Positions 40,038 through 49,994 of a stretch of 64,000 bases of DNA are shown one piece after another. Every line of letters begins with the position of its first letter. Within the stretch, counting starts at the first letter, position 1. Source of the DNA: Diaporthe sp. PMI_573 (lineage: Eukaryota; Ascomycota; Sordariomycetes; Diaporthales; Diaporthaceae); contig JAJTUP010000044.1 in NCBI GenBank assembly GCA_021399435.1, forward strand, positions 1 to 64,000, given 5' to 3'. A program made the translations under genes and the position numbers. The notes under the pieces were generated by a model. That model searched no databases and was not told where the DNA came from. It worked only from the letters and a program-made list of their open reading frames with translations.

Positions 40038-42998
40038 CAGTGATCGGAATGGTCCGGTATGGTATGGTATGAGGGTCAAACCATACCATACCAGCTGCTT
40101 ACATAATAACCGGTAAGACCATACCGGTAAGACCAGTAATACCGCCAAGACCGCCAAGACCGCCAAGAAATGGCCCTATGAGGTTAGTCCTCCCGGCGGA
40201 ATAAATTTCATTCACACAAACCGCCAAGAATATGATGAAGTTGTAGAAAGAAAGGTAATTTATTAGTTATACTACTAGCTATCAATCCAATCGTTGTCAT
40301 TCTCACTATCCTCGCTATCACTGTTATCCTCAACCTGGGGCTTTCCATACCAGGCACGGAGACACTCACAAGCCTCTATGATATCTGCCTTCAGCCTACC
40401 ACGGCGATCAACTATAGTAAGCTTTGCGCTACTAAAAAGCCGTTCGCACTCATCTGACATAGGTGAGATCGCAAACAGATCCAGAGCGAAGCGAGCGAGG
40501 TCTCTTTGGGAGTCATAACGGGATAGCCAGTACGCAATGGCCTCGTCGCAACCTGCCTCTACGTCATGGAGCCGGTCGGTAGAAATATATTGCTCATACA
40601 TATCAGTTGTAGAGACCGGGGCGTCTATTCGAATGCGCTTGTGTTCCCTCTGGCGATCAAACGCTGCGTCAGGGTCTCTCTCCTTCCGGATTGGCGGTGG
40701 TAGCATCTCAACAGGGTGCCTTCCCTTATACTCTGTCTCCCAGAGCTGCTTCACCGCCGATTGTGCGTTATCAAACCACTTCTGTTTTTCTTTGTCGCCT
40801 TGGAGAACCCATTCTTGCCTGAACCATGCCCACTTTCGATATGGATCGAGTATTTGAGCTGCATAGTACGCTGGTGGAAGATCAGTATCTTCGGGGAATC
40901 GATTCTGCCAATTCAGCTGCTGGTTGTTGTAATACTCCTCGCATTTGGACCACGCAGCATCTGCGCAACTTTGGAGGTACTTCCATGTGAAGTTATTGTC
41001 GTCTTCGGTGTGGATGTTATAGTAGTGGTCCTTTGTCTCGTTTATTTCTCGAAGGAGGCAGTCCAAAGTCGAAAACCAGTCAGCGAGGGACGTCTTTTTT
41101 CCCTCAGAAAGCAAAGTTGCGGCGTAGAAGTCTTTTAGAGCAAGCTCAATCTTTTCAAGCTCGAACCAGTGCTGTCCATCGAGCTTGAAGTTCGCAACCC
41201 CATGAGAGCCTTTCCCAGGTACATGGCGAGCTGAGAAGATCTCTAAACGTTCCCGAACATTCAGTGCCCGTGTAATCGAATGAAACCATGAATTCCAGCG
41301 TGTCGAGTTGTTCTGGATAAGCTCGAGCCCATCGAATTCAGAGAGATCTCCGCCGATAATGATTGCAGCAAACTCCTCACGGCGTTGTGGAGTTAGCCTA
41401 ATGTATCGTACGAGGTTGTGAAGCCGACCTAAACATCCAAATTTTTTCCAGAGCTCTTCCACCTTTGCATAGTCTCCGCGTTGATAGTGCTGTTCAAGCT
41501 TTGCTAAATGCTTCTCACAGTTCCGACCCATGAGAAACGCCTGGCAGCAGAGGTTGACAATGTGGCCCAAGCAGCGAAGTCGGCGATGGCGACGTTGTTT
41601 CGAGTTCATCCATGGGCAGAGGTCCTTGAGTATGAATTCAACAGCGGTATCATTCGATGAGGCATTATCCAGCATGAAGTATCCAATCTGGTCTCCACCA
41701 ATGTCATATTCTTCCAGCAATCCAAGAACGACTGATCCAAGATTCTCGCCCGTGTGTTCGCCGTACACACGTCGTATACCTAAAACGGTCGTTTGCCGCT
41801 TGCCAGCAGTGTCTATCCACATGGCGACGACGCCTAGAATCGCGTAAGGGTTTGGCGAAGTCCAAAGATCAAAGGAGATGGAGATTCTACTCCGCGAGCG
41901 CTGGAGGTCCTCTCTGAGCCGTTGCTTCTTCGACCGAAAGGCTTCAATAACCCAATTTCGAATAGTTCTCGCTGCCTTGGGGAGGTGGTTGAGTAGTGAC
42001 GGATTCAAAAAGAAGAGTAGTTCTCGGAAATACTGATTTTCTAATTGAAAGAACGCAATATGGCAGTACACAATCCAACGAATGAGCAGCTCTTTGAACT
42101 TCTCAATTGAGTCTTTCCAGAAGAAGGCATTCGTAGCAGCCGCGCTCTTCTGCTGCTCCAGTACAGACTTCCGTGTCGAACTGTGTTTCCTGATACCACT
42201 CTGGGGATCAATCTGGTGCTTCTGTTCAAGATGATTTCTCACTCCAGATGTGCCGTTGATAACAAATAGCTCTTGCTTATACTTTCCGACTGCACACTCG
42301 TGACAGTAGTACACCTCTTTCTTATCACTGTCTCGGATGTAATGAAGACCATACTTCCATACATGTGATGAGCCTGGACGAGCTGCCTTTGTGGTCTTGG
42401 CGCGATTCAGGTATGTGATGTGGTCTTGGACGAACTCATCCGGAGGTTCGGGATATTGAACAGGAGCAGGTGATGGCGTCGAGAAAGGTAATGTCGGAGC
42501 AGGCGATGACGTAGGAGTATTGAGAGATATTGACGTTGAACGCGTCGTCAACGAGGACGGCGATGTTGGAAATGGAGATCCCATGGATAATGATTGCAGG
42601 CTATCGTACCCTACGATGTGTCAGAATGAATGGGTGTGATTGATTGAATTGTTGGTTGACTCTGCTCTCCGCTGTCCGCGGTTCTTCTGCCTATAATTAT
42701 AGGTGATATGGTCCTGGCCTCTTGGCAGTGGAGACTGCGGGGTATTCTCCATAATTGTGGCAATGAGATTCCTTAAGAGGCAGGTCCAAGCAGTGATGAC
42801 AGCTGTGGTGCCCGTTGGCATAGTGTGGTGTCAGATAATTGGCTCCACAGGGATCATTACCTCGGCCCATTTTTAGCGTTACCGGTATGACCTGGTATAC
42901 CGGTAATACCATGGTATTGAGATTTCCTCAAACCATACCAAGTCTTGGCGGTATATACCATACCAATACCAACTCATACCGGACCATTCCGATCACTG
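40038..42998 (-). mobile_element. Complete hAT element, family B copy 2 (hAT-B2)
   Basis: 2961-bp element with the same 24-bp TIR (CAGTGATCGGAATGGT...) as hAT-B1, and a perfect 8-bp target duplication GTCTGGGG (40030-40037 and 42999-43006). The two family B duplications differ, so the copies are independent insertions and not parts of one segmental duplication. It is inserted in the leader/LTR of the Gypsy gag fragment. Confidence 0.96.
40275..42584 (-). CDS. hAT-B2 transposase, intact
   Basis: 769 aa, identical in sequence to the transposase at 16076-18385 as far as I can read, with the same BED finger, D239/D306 core residues, CLGH segment and dimerisation region. Start ATG at 42582-42584. 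A second intact source of transposase for family B ends. Confidence 0.95.
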   Translation of the reverse strand: MGSPFPTSPSSLTTRSTSISLNTPTSSPAPTLPFSTPSPAPVQYPEPPDEFVQDHITYLNRAKTTKAARPGSSHVWKYGLHYIRDSDKKEVYYCHECAVGKYKQELFVINGTSGVRNHLEQKHQIDPQSGIRKHSSTRKSVLEQQKSAAATNAFFWKDSIEKFKELLIRWIVYCHIAFFQLENQYFRELLFFLNPSLLNHLPKAARTIRNWVIEAFRSKKQRLREDLQRSRSRISISFDLWTSPNPYAILGVVAMWIDTAGKRQTTVLGIRRVYGEHTGENLGSVVLGLLEEYDIGGDQIGYFMLDNASSNDTAVEFILKDLCPWMNSKQRRHRRLRCLGHIVNLCCQAFLMGRNCEKHLAKLEQHYQRGDYAKVEELWKKFGCLGRLHNLVRYIRLTPQRREEFAAIIIGGDLSEFDGLELIQNNSTRWNSWFHSITRALNVRERLEIFSARHVPGKGSHGVANFKLDGQHWFELEKIELALKDFYAATLLSEGKKTSLADWFSTLDCLLREINETKDHYYNIHTEDDNNFTWKYLQSCADAAWSKCEEYYNNQQLNWQNRFPEDTDLPPAYYAAQILDPYRKWAWFRQEWVLQGDKEKQKWFDNAQSAVKQLWETEYKGRHPVEMLPPPIRKERDPDAAFDRQREHKRIRIDAPVSTTDMYEQYISTDRLHDVEAGCDEAIAYWLSRYDSQRDLARFALDLFAISPMSDECERLFSSAKLTIVDRRGRLKADIIEACECLRAWYGKPQVEDNSDSEDSENDNDWIDS

Positions 42999-43040
42999 GT
43001 CTGGGGTTGTATAGTTGTGCAATGGCGCACACCTTGCTAC

Positions 43041-43184
43041 TCTTTCTCGTACGATCTCAGCCTTCACAATAGTGAAGACCTTCTCAAGCAAAAGAATTGA
43101 GTAGTTTAGTCGTCTAGAAGTGCTTCTTTCTCGTACGATCTCAGCTTCTACCGTAGTAGACGCCTTCTCAAGCAAAAGAAAGAA
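43041..43184 (+). repeat. Two tandem units, 84-bp period
   Basis: Both units begin TCTTTCTCGTACGATCTCAG and end CTTCTCAAGCAAAAGAA (43041-43095 and 43125-43181), with diverged centres that are each self-complementary (CTTCACAATAGTGAAG in the first). They lie in the LTR-like region of the Gypsy fragment and could be enhancer-like repeats of that LTR. Confidence 0.75.
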
Positions 43185-43519
43185 GTACTCCTGGGATTTA
43201 GCACAAGCGCACGATTCCCGACTCTCCCGAGGCAGCACTGCTGCAATCTCCACAGGCTAGTCGTCTTTGTGCGAGCCTCGTCTCTTCACTCTTGCCAATC
43301 TGTGAATTGCAAAGCAATCCACTGATCAGTGTTGAATGGCCTTTGCCATATGGCGATAGTACGTACGTACGTAGTGGGTCTGTTGGTGGGTTCTGATTGT
43401 ATTGCTTGCTTAGGGAAACGGGTGTACTATCGTACGAAGGGGAAGAGGGCCCCCGGCTGACTAAGCACACCCAACCTATCGAACTACGTGCGATCCAACC
43501 AGGTGCTATTCCAACAGAT

Positions 43520-43800
43520 ATCCAAATAAATCTGGGCTCTCCGATTTGATTTGATTTGAGTCAGCGCAGGGGCAATTTGATTTGAATAGATTTGCATCTG
43601 ATTTATTTGTTTGCAAGTCTGATTCTGTCGATTGTGCGCCTATGTCTACTGAGACAGAGCGACTCTTCTCCAAAGCCAAACTTACGGTAACTGACCAGCG
43701 AGGATCTATGAATATTGAAACTTTGAATCTGTTGGAATGTCTGCGATCCTGGGACAGGAGCGCTCTAATAGTCCCGTCAGAAGTAAGCATTCCGCTTCGG
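43520..43800 (+). pseudogene. hAT terminal and C-terminal fragment
   Basis: Starts with ATCCAAATAAATC and GATTTGATTTGATTTG repeats like the subterminal repeats of hAT-A, then encodes a hAT dimerisation segment (VDCAPMSTETERLFSKAKLTVTDQRG, NIETLNLLECLRSWDRSAL). The order (subterminal repeats before the C-terminal coding piece) is abnormal, so this is rearranged debris of one or two elements. The frame after SALI to 44001 has no recognisable content. Confidence 0.6.
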
Positions 43801-44209
43801 GAGGTGTTCGATTGTCTAATTATCGACTCTAGTGTTGCTATATTGACCCGGCAGCATCGGGTACAATCTCCGATGCTCAGGATTCTGAGGGTGATAAGGA
43901 AGGCGGCCGCGGAGACGTTTTGTTGTTGGATTCTGTTGTTGGATCGTGTAGGGATGCTGAATGCACTTCATAAAAATAAAAAAGGCTGTTCTTGTTATTG
44001 ACTGTAATTATTCTTTGGGTCAGTTATTATGATCGCAATGAGAGGTCCTTTGGGGCTTTATATCTTTAAGTGATCCCGTCTAGGACTTGAAACTTTAATA
44101 TTGATCTTGACCCTGAAGTTGGGGGGGAAGTTCTTCCAACACAATTCGACGATGGCTTTGGGAAGCTTGGAGGCAGGTACGGCGCAAGGCCACGAGTCAT
44201 GTGTTATGT

Positions 44210-44400
44210 TTGGACTAATAGTCTAGACCACAGTTTGCACTGTAGTCTAGTCTGATGGTGACGGACGGACCGATAGTCCAGTCTGCACGTCTCAGTCAGA
44301 CTGCCAGTCCGGTCTGCACAATCTCAGTCAGACTGCCAGTCCAGTCTGACCAAAGTCGGACGACTGCTAGTTTAGTCTGGCCAAGTCAGACGGACTAAAG
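44210..44400 (+). repeat. CAGTCAGACTGCCAGTCC repeat cluster
   Basis: Degenerate short tandem/inverted repeats based on AGTCTG/CAGACT (for example CTCAGTCAGACTGCCAGTCC twice near 44300-44340). No coding function apparent. Confidence 0.65.
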
Positions 44401-44442
44401 GGCTGGGTGGCAAGAAAGTAACAAGGGGTCGATACAACAAAT

Positions 44443-44821
44443 AAATAAATAAGGTGAGCACATACAGCAGAGCCAACTCAAGATCACCATGGATCTTGGC
44501 CTTGAGAGTGATTTCGATATCCAGGTTCAAGTCCAGCCTCAACCGCAGCGTGTCTGACTTGCCGCCGCCGCCGCCGCCTTGCTGCTGCATGGCCTGGTTG
44601 GCAACGTTGCCCATTGTGCCGGGGACACCACCGCCCATCTGGTTCTGCATGGGCATTTGTTGCTGCCGTTGCTGCATCTGGTTGTTCTGCTGGCGCGAGC
44701 GACGGTTTGACCTCTTCGGGGGCTCATACTGCTCCTCTGAGCCGGAGTCAGACTCGGACTCCTCAACCACCTGCTGCTGCTTCTTTTGCCTGCGGGGCTG
44801 GCGTTCTTGGGAGGAAGACAT
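44443..44821 (-). CDS. Small Gln/Gly-rich protein with LRLDLNLDIE motif
   Basis: ATG at 44819-44821. About 120 aa: basic Gln/Arg-rich start, acidic SESDSGSEEQ, Gln/Met/Gly-rich disordered middle, then the ordered segment DTLRLRLDLNLDIEITLKAK followed by IHGDLELALL. The last segment is, as I recall, conserved in small filamentous-fungal proteins of unknown function. A GTATGT donor right after the Leu-Leu codons (about 44461) suggests a final short exon completing the C-terminus; without splicing the frame runs on to 44372 as an unlikely hydrophobic tail. Function unknown; compare the Q/E-rich gene at 46633. Confidence 0.65.
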
Positions 44822-45354
44822 GTTGACGGGTCTGGGGCTTGGTGGGTGAAGGTAGTATGGGTATAGTTGGTTGTGGAGGAGAAGCTAGTGTTGGATATGT
44901 TGGCAGAGAAAGAAGGAGAACGGCCGCTGGTAAGTGATTATTTCCCTTTTGTCTTAAAAGGATGGATATGTCAAGTGTCTCCCCTTCTTCATTGCACGGC
45001 AGCCTTCCTGTCAGAACATCCGTGGCCTATATGGTGTCCCTCGTGCCGTCAAAACCTGATTTCCCCCTTCCTTTGCGATATGCGAAGGTGTCGAACCAGA
45101 ATGAGACCATACCTCACCCGCCGTAGAGCCCCTTCGGGGTTTCATCATCATCTGCACCCTCAGATGTGATCCAGGCTTGAATCACAGCTGGTCGATGCTG
45201 GCTGGTGACTGCATGGGCGGAACCCCTGTGGAGACCGAGACGGGGTTTGCCATGGCCGCCGTAGGAGGCAGGCAGGCGGTGGGACCAGAGGATACATGGG
45301 ATACATCACAGCAGGGGGCGCCGTCGATCACCATTCCCTTCCCGCCCTGCCGAC
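44822..45354. other. No gene recognised
   Basis: Promoter side of the minus-strand gene and spacer. Open frames here overlap on both strands without conserved features. Confidence 0.4.
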
Positions 45355-45435
45355 CAAGCCCCTGACAAAATAGTTGGCACGCTTTTGGTGAGGCTAAAGG
45401 AGGGGGAGCGTGCCATCTATTTTGTCAGGGGCTTG
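45355..45435. repeat. Hairpin, 29-bp arms
   Basis: Arms 45355-45383 and 45407-45435 are reverse complements with one mismatch in 29 (start CAAGCCCCTGACAAAATAG), with a 23-nt loop. It overlaps the 3' end of the small minus-strand gene. It could be a small foldback element or an RNA hairpin. Confidence 0.8.
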
Positions 45436-45728
45436 CCGACCCAGGCCACTGTCTTCCTGTCCTGCCTGTTAGACATGTCAGTCATCATACCCTGCCTGGT
45501 TCGCGAACACTCGGCACGGCTGGGAAAGGGTGTCTGGTGTGATGAGAGCATGAAGCAAGCACCGACAGTCCCATGAAGTGGTTGGAGATTGACTTCCACG
45601 GACAGCGTTGCCGTCATGTTGAAATTGATCTTCTCCTTCAGCTTTGCATTCTGTTTCTTCGCGCTGATGCCCTGGGCCACGCCCGTCACCGTCGGTATGG
45701 ACGCGAGGACAAGTAGTCCTATCACCAT
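45417..45728 (-). CDS. Hypothetical small protein, hydrophobic N-terminus
   Basis: From ATG 45726-45728, about 103 aa: MVIGLLVLASIPTVTGVAQG, then Lys-rich KKQNAKLKEKINFNMTATL. The N-terminus resembles that of small fungal hypothetical proteins that begin with a hydrophobic stretch, but the rest is not recognised. The frame end lies in the hairpin, and splicing could alter the C-terminus. Weak support. Confidence 0.35.
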   Translation of the reverse strand: MVIGLLVLASIPTVTGVAQGISAKKQNAKLKEKINFNMTATLSVEVNLQPLHGTVGACFMLSSHQTPFPSRAECSRTRQGMMTDMSNRQDRKTVAWVGKPLTK

Positions 45729-46632
45729 GTCGTCTGTCGTATCGTCTGGGTCTTTACGCTCTCTGTCATTTCGTATAGTTGACGATCTCCTCGTGTTGTC
45801 CGATACCGTGTGGAGACTCGAGGACAAAATTAGAATTTTGATAGATTCTCCGGGTCGTCGCGGTGCGCTCGTTTCTTGCGGGTCTCGCGGTGCAGTCGTG
45901 CATTTCAGTCCACCGAAGAGTCAAGGCAGAGAGTAGAGAGTCAGACGGCAAGTCGCCAACTCGGCACCCATCATGGTTCTATGCATCAAAGAGGGCCCTT
46001 TCCCCACACACCTGAAACTCACCATACCCTCTACCGTGAAGCTCCACCACGGCTATGACTTCACAGCTCGTATGGTTGGGTGATGGGGCCCACCATGTAC
46101 CCACATACGCATATGTTGCGCAGACCCCCTGAGTCGGTACCTGACACACGCACAGCGGTCCCTTGACTTGCAAAACAAGGTTCCATCCCAGCTTTCGGTA
46201 TCACCCAACCCAGACCAGGCCCACTGACGCAAGTGCACTGAGGCCATGGGTTCATCGGCCGCAAGCTGGCCAGGCTGGGGCGGGCTGAGGGTGTGAGATG
46301 ATCGAAATGTGATCGGTCCCCTTCGTTGTAAAACATGTTTTTCGGACAATCGTCATCTGCCCTCCTTCGGGATAGTAGGACCATTGCGTCAAGGCTGCCA
46401 ACTTTCTCATGCAGGGTCTCTCTGATCTCATCGATGGCTTTAAAACATAGACATACCAGGGCGTGCACTTGCCCACCCTTAGGATTCCCATTTTGTGTAA
46501 AGACGACTCTTGTCAATTTAGTGCCTCGTTGCCCTCCAACACTATAGCCAGCATCTGAGAGTCCACTCACTAGAGTCCATCGACACTCCCAACCCTACCT
46601 AACTGCTGTTGTAACAGAATACCAGAGTGATC

Positions 46633-47470
46633 ATGTCGTCTCTGGTAGGTCGTCATCTTCGCCTGAAAGCGCTCTCGTGATGCACATGATACTGCTTGCC
46701 GACACTTCTAGCAACAGGGAACGCCCAAGACCGAGGACGGGGAAGAGTCCCAGGGGGGACAAGAGTCGCAACAGGGGCAAAAGGAGACACAGAGCCAGCA
46801 ACCAAAATCTGACAACAACCAGGCCCAGCAGTCACAAGCTGAGGAGACCAACCGCAACGCTCAACCTGAGTCTCGCAACAACCAGGCCAGTGCAGAAGAG
46901 GAACAAGAAGAGGATTATCAAGACCAGGACCAAGAACAGTACGACGACGATGAAGAGCAATATGACGACGACCAGTACCAAGACCAGGAGGAAGACAACT
47001 ATGACGACCAGGCCTACTCCGGCGACGAAGAACAGTATGAGCCCGAACAAGACCAAGGGCAGGACCAAGAAGAAGTAGAGCAAGAGGGAGACGAGCCCGA
47101 GCCAGAGATGCAGCGCGACTCAGCCGCGACGCCGGCATCCGACAGGCCCGCCACGCCGAAGGATAATGAGGAGGCGACGCCGTACTGGGAATTTTCGGGG
47201 CTTGAGACGGGAATACAGTTATGTAGATCGAAATGGGCAGTGCTTTTCATTGTATTCCTGATAGGCATTCTTTCAATCTATTTGGTCCTAAACCGTGAAT
47301 TTAAAAATATAACAAATTCCATGCAATTACAACCAGGATTCGATAGCCTCTTTGGTATCAATAGCGACTACGTTGCGACCAGAGACGCTGAGTGTTTCAT
47401 CCAGCATTTTTTACTGTGTCATAACAAGACGATAATGTGGAGCGGAATTCACGCGAACAACAGCGCGTAA
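46633..47470 (+). CDS. Gln/Glu/Asp-rich disordered protein
   Basis: Two exons: 46633-46644 (MSSL) and from 46712, with a 67-nt intron (GTAGGT to TTCTAG). Exon 2 encodes QQGTPKTEDGEESQGGQ, then long Gln/Asn/Ser and Glu/Asp/Tyr/Gln stretches (QDQDQEQYDDDEEQYDDDQ), highly acidic and surely disordered, then AATPASDRPATPKDNEEATP. The last ~90 residues, with a hydrophobic helix (AVLFIVFLIGILSIYLVL), differ in composition and may be a membrane segment or unrelated sequence joined by rearrangement near 47190. Other frames through this repetitive sequence are by-products. Function unknown. Confidence 0.55.
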
Positions 47471-47918
47471 TGGACACCTAAGACGCCAAAAGTGCAAGGC
47501 AAAGAGTCACAACCTGGAAACTGTGAATGGGCAACTGGTGTAATTTAGCGGCGCTCTCTATAAGCTTCAGCTGCCCTCCAAAGAAGTCCAGACATGTACC
47601 ATCGTGGGGATGGAATCCACAACCTGATGAGCCTTATCACCGGTTTTCAGTGCCGTTTTACACTCCATGCCAGTATCGATCTGCTTGCGATTCAACCAGT
47701 CAGCCAGAACACCATGGTATCATGTAGTATTGGATTACGGGGCATGTTGCTTCAAACGAATACAACTATTAGCCCTGTTTGGAACCCGCAACACAAATCA
47801 AGTCGGCCGTTTCAAATCAATGTTCCATGCCAACTGCTACAACTAGCATTGCATTACAAAGAGCTCCGAGCCATTTGTGGCCTCAACGAAGTATCAGTAG
47901 ACTCGGCGGCTGCCGAGT

Positions 47919-48386
47919 ATGAAGTTGTTGTGGCGCACAACTCTTGCCACGCAAATTGTCGCACTTTCCATTAAGCCTGATCGGGAATCTGGTCGGCGAG
48001 AAGAGTCCCAGAGCATTTCCAATCTGAGAAAATCTGATTCTGAATACATGAGGCGATATCGGAAGATACATTCGTCAAGGAAGACTCTGGGGACGAAGCT
48101 CAAATTGCTGGTCACAATTCAAGTCATGCTTGTTCGCCGAGCGCTTGGGAGCTTTGCAATGGAATCTTTTAATGACGTGTTGCCGCCATTCTGGCAACTG
48201 AATAATCGCCGCCTCGTAAAGACTGACACGGGGCAACTCGCGCTGTGCCCAAAGGAGACCGAACTGGACGATAGGCTCGTTCTGCTACAAGGGTCCAATG
48301 TTCCGTTCATCGACCGTCCGATCGGCCATCACTGGCAGATCGTAGACGAGTGCAATGTTCATGCACTCATGAGTACGTCGGCGTGA
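47919..48386 (+). pseudogene. HET-domain protein, C-terminal fragment
   Basis: The second half reads RRLVKTDTGQLALCPKETELDD, then LVLLQGSNVPFI and HHWQIVDECNVHALM. The R-x-GQL-L-P-T--D-V-LL-G---P-----------VGE-YVHG-M pattern is the C-terminal hallmark of fungal HET (heterokaryon incompatibility) proteins. The HET domain itself is not found upstream. Downstream frames (48500-48790) have ankyrin-like scraps (NQGAIMGGTEIGIRTLLLAG) but with stops. A broken non-self-recognition-type gene. Confidence 0.55.
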
Positions 48387-48957
48387 GGCGAGTCCCAGTG
48401 CGAGATGTTGTGGATCGAATAGCTTTGTCTCGAGACCCGGAATTAGTGTATCTTTCTTGAGATGCGAAAAGTGGTGTTTTCTCCATAACTCCATATTATA
48501 CTGATGCATGCATGGCATCTGGACCTCGAGGCGGAAGGCCTAGATAGCAAGGTGAAGCAGGGTCTTGATATTCTTACGCCAGCAGAGTCTAATATGGGGT
48601 GGGAGATCGGCGCCTATGAGGCACGTCGTCAAGTTGGTGAGATTGTCGGCTAACGGAAATCAAGGCGCCATTATGGGAGGTACGGAAATTGGCATCAGGA
48701 CTCTGCTGTTGGCGGGTTTTGACAACATAATATCAATGTGCATTAAAGTCAAGCACGTACTGACAAGTATGGGCACTGCTGGCTTAGTGCGTAAAATCTC
48801 ATGAATCGTCATACGTCATCTACGCCTCTGGACAACGTACACATACAAGAATCCCCTATCCAACAGCGCAAAACGCCAATTACCCTGGAATAAAGCGCAA
48901 ACCCATGCAACACGCGTGCAGCTCAAGACACCTTCAACTTCGCTCACCGAAAACCAA

Positions 48958-49605
48958 TTACTCGGCATATCCAACCAACATACTGCAACACTCCCACTCG
49001 GCGCCAGCAGTCTGCCTCCAGACAGCCGACGTGACAGCCTCAACCTGATCATTATCCTTCTTCTTGTCGCCCATCCTGTACAGCGTGACCTTGCACATGG
49101 TCGACATGCTCATAAGCCCGATCTGGCTGACGACCCTCGTGTCCTTGTCGATCTTGTACGCGGACCAGGGCTTGACCTTCCTGAGCCTCTCCTCGAGCTC
49201 CTCGTAGGTGACGGGGTGCGACGAGCCCAGGGTGACGGGGTCGAGGACGACGCAGTCCTTGGCCATGTACTCGAGGACCGAGTCGGGCTCGTCGCAGTAG
49301 GCGCGCCACAGCAGCGTCTCGCAGTCGATGGCGTCGGCCAGGTTGCGCTTGGCGATGGTGTTGCGCTCCTTGGGCTTCTTGGCCCCGCTGAACTGCTTCA
49401 CGTCCGACGCCTCCCCGTTGAACCCGTGGCCCACCTTGCCGCCGCCGCCGCCGCCACCCGTGAGCCCGCCCGTCAGGTCGCCGAGCCCGCCCCCGCCTGT
49501 GAGGCCCTGCGTCAGCTGCCCGACGCCGCCCCCGTTGGTGAGACCTCCTGTGAGCCCGCCGATGTTGGCTGCTTTGGTGAGGCCTCCAAGACCTCCCAGC
49601 GGCAT
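48958..49605 (-). CDS. Glycine-rich protein with SnoaL/NTF2-like domain
   Basis: 215 aa from ATG 49603-49605, one uninterrupted frame. Residues 1-60 are a low-complexity Gly/Leu/Thr region of GLTGG-type repeats. Residues 80-215 form an NTF2-like (SnoaL-type) fold candidate: LLWRAYCDEPDSVLEYMAKD, YEELEERLRKVKPWSAYKID, then alternating strands VTLYRMG and AEWECCSMLVGYAE. NTF2-like domains bind small molecules or act as enzymes or adaptors; the role here is not known. High GC3 and clean reading support it as a real gene. Confidence 0.78.
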   Translation of the reverse strand: MPLGGLGGLTKAANIGGLTGGLTNGGGVGQLTQGLTGGGGLGDLTGGLTGGGGGGGKVGHGFNGEASDVKQFSGAKKPKERNTIAKRNLADAIDCETLLWRAYCDEPDSVLEYMAKDCVVLDPVTLGSSHPVTYEELEERLRKVKPWSAYKIDKDTRVVSQIGLMSMSTMCKVTLYRMGDKKKDNDQVEAVTSAVWRQTAGAEWECCSMLVGYAE

Positions 49606-49992
49606 GTTGGCTGTTTTGTTGTTTTGTTTGCGGAGGTGGAGGCGATTATTATTGGTCTGGTTACTGGATCCGAAACGTGGATCTCACGATGTCGTGTAAG
49701 TGATAAGAATTCAAGCGTTGATAAAGGCAGGGGTGACGTCGGTATCCTTGATCTGGATATATCCCACGATATAAGCGCTGCACTTCTTGGCTATCTCTAT
49801 AGATGACGATTATGTTGCAGTCTGATAAGTTTGAAAAAGCTATAGACAAAAATCAAAGCAACAGGTCAAGGGGGAGGTTTTCCTCGAGGACATTGATTTA
49901 TCCCAGCATCAGCAGGCCCCAGAAAAGGGGAACAGGACCCTTGGCCCTTGGAGTCTGGGCCTGCCCACCTGTGCCAGCGTCAGCCTACGCAA
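49606..49992. other. No gene recognised
   Basis: Upstream region of the glycine-rich protein gene; ends at the TA of MITE copy 2. Confidence 0.4.
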
Positions 49993-49994
49993 TA

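Larger units (their letters stand above)
39959..43519 (-). repeat. Gypsy leader/LTR-like sequence, split by hAT-B2
   Basis: Sequence upstream of gag on the minus strand. It probably starts at 43519 with TGTTGGAATAGCACC (LTR-like TGTTGG start), runs leftward through 43007, is interrupted by hAT-B2 and its target duplication (40030-43006), and continues to 39959 with a TATATATATA run before the gag ATG. Only one such copy is present, so LTR identity is inferred from position and the TGTTGG start. No tRNA primer site beginning TGG was recognised. Confidence 0.4.

Noticed and set aside
44210..44400. Repeat cluster considered as a CRISPR-like array
   Set aside because: Units are degenerate, abutting and partly inverted, without uniform spacers, and this is a eukaryotic genome.
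46653..47138. Minus- and plus-strand frames rich in Arg/Leu or Thr/Lys across the Q/E-rich gene
   Set aside because: Low-complexity codon repeats keep other frames open; the spliced Gln/Glu/Asp-rich frame has a good start, intron and composition.
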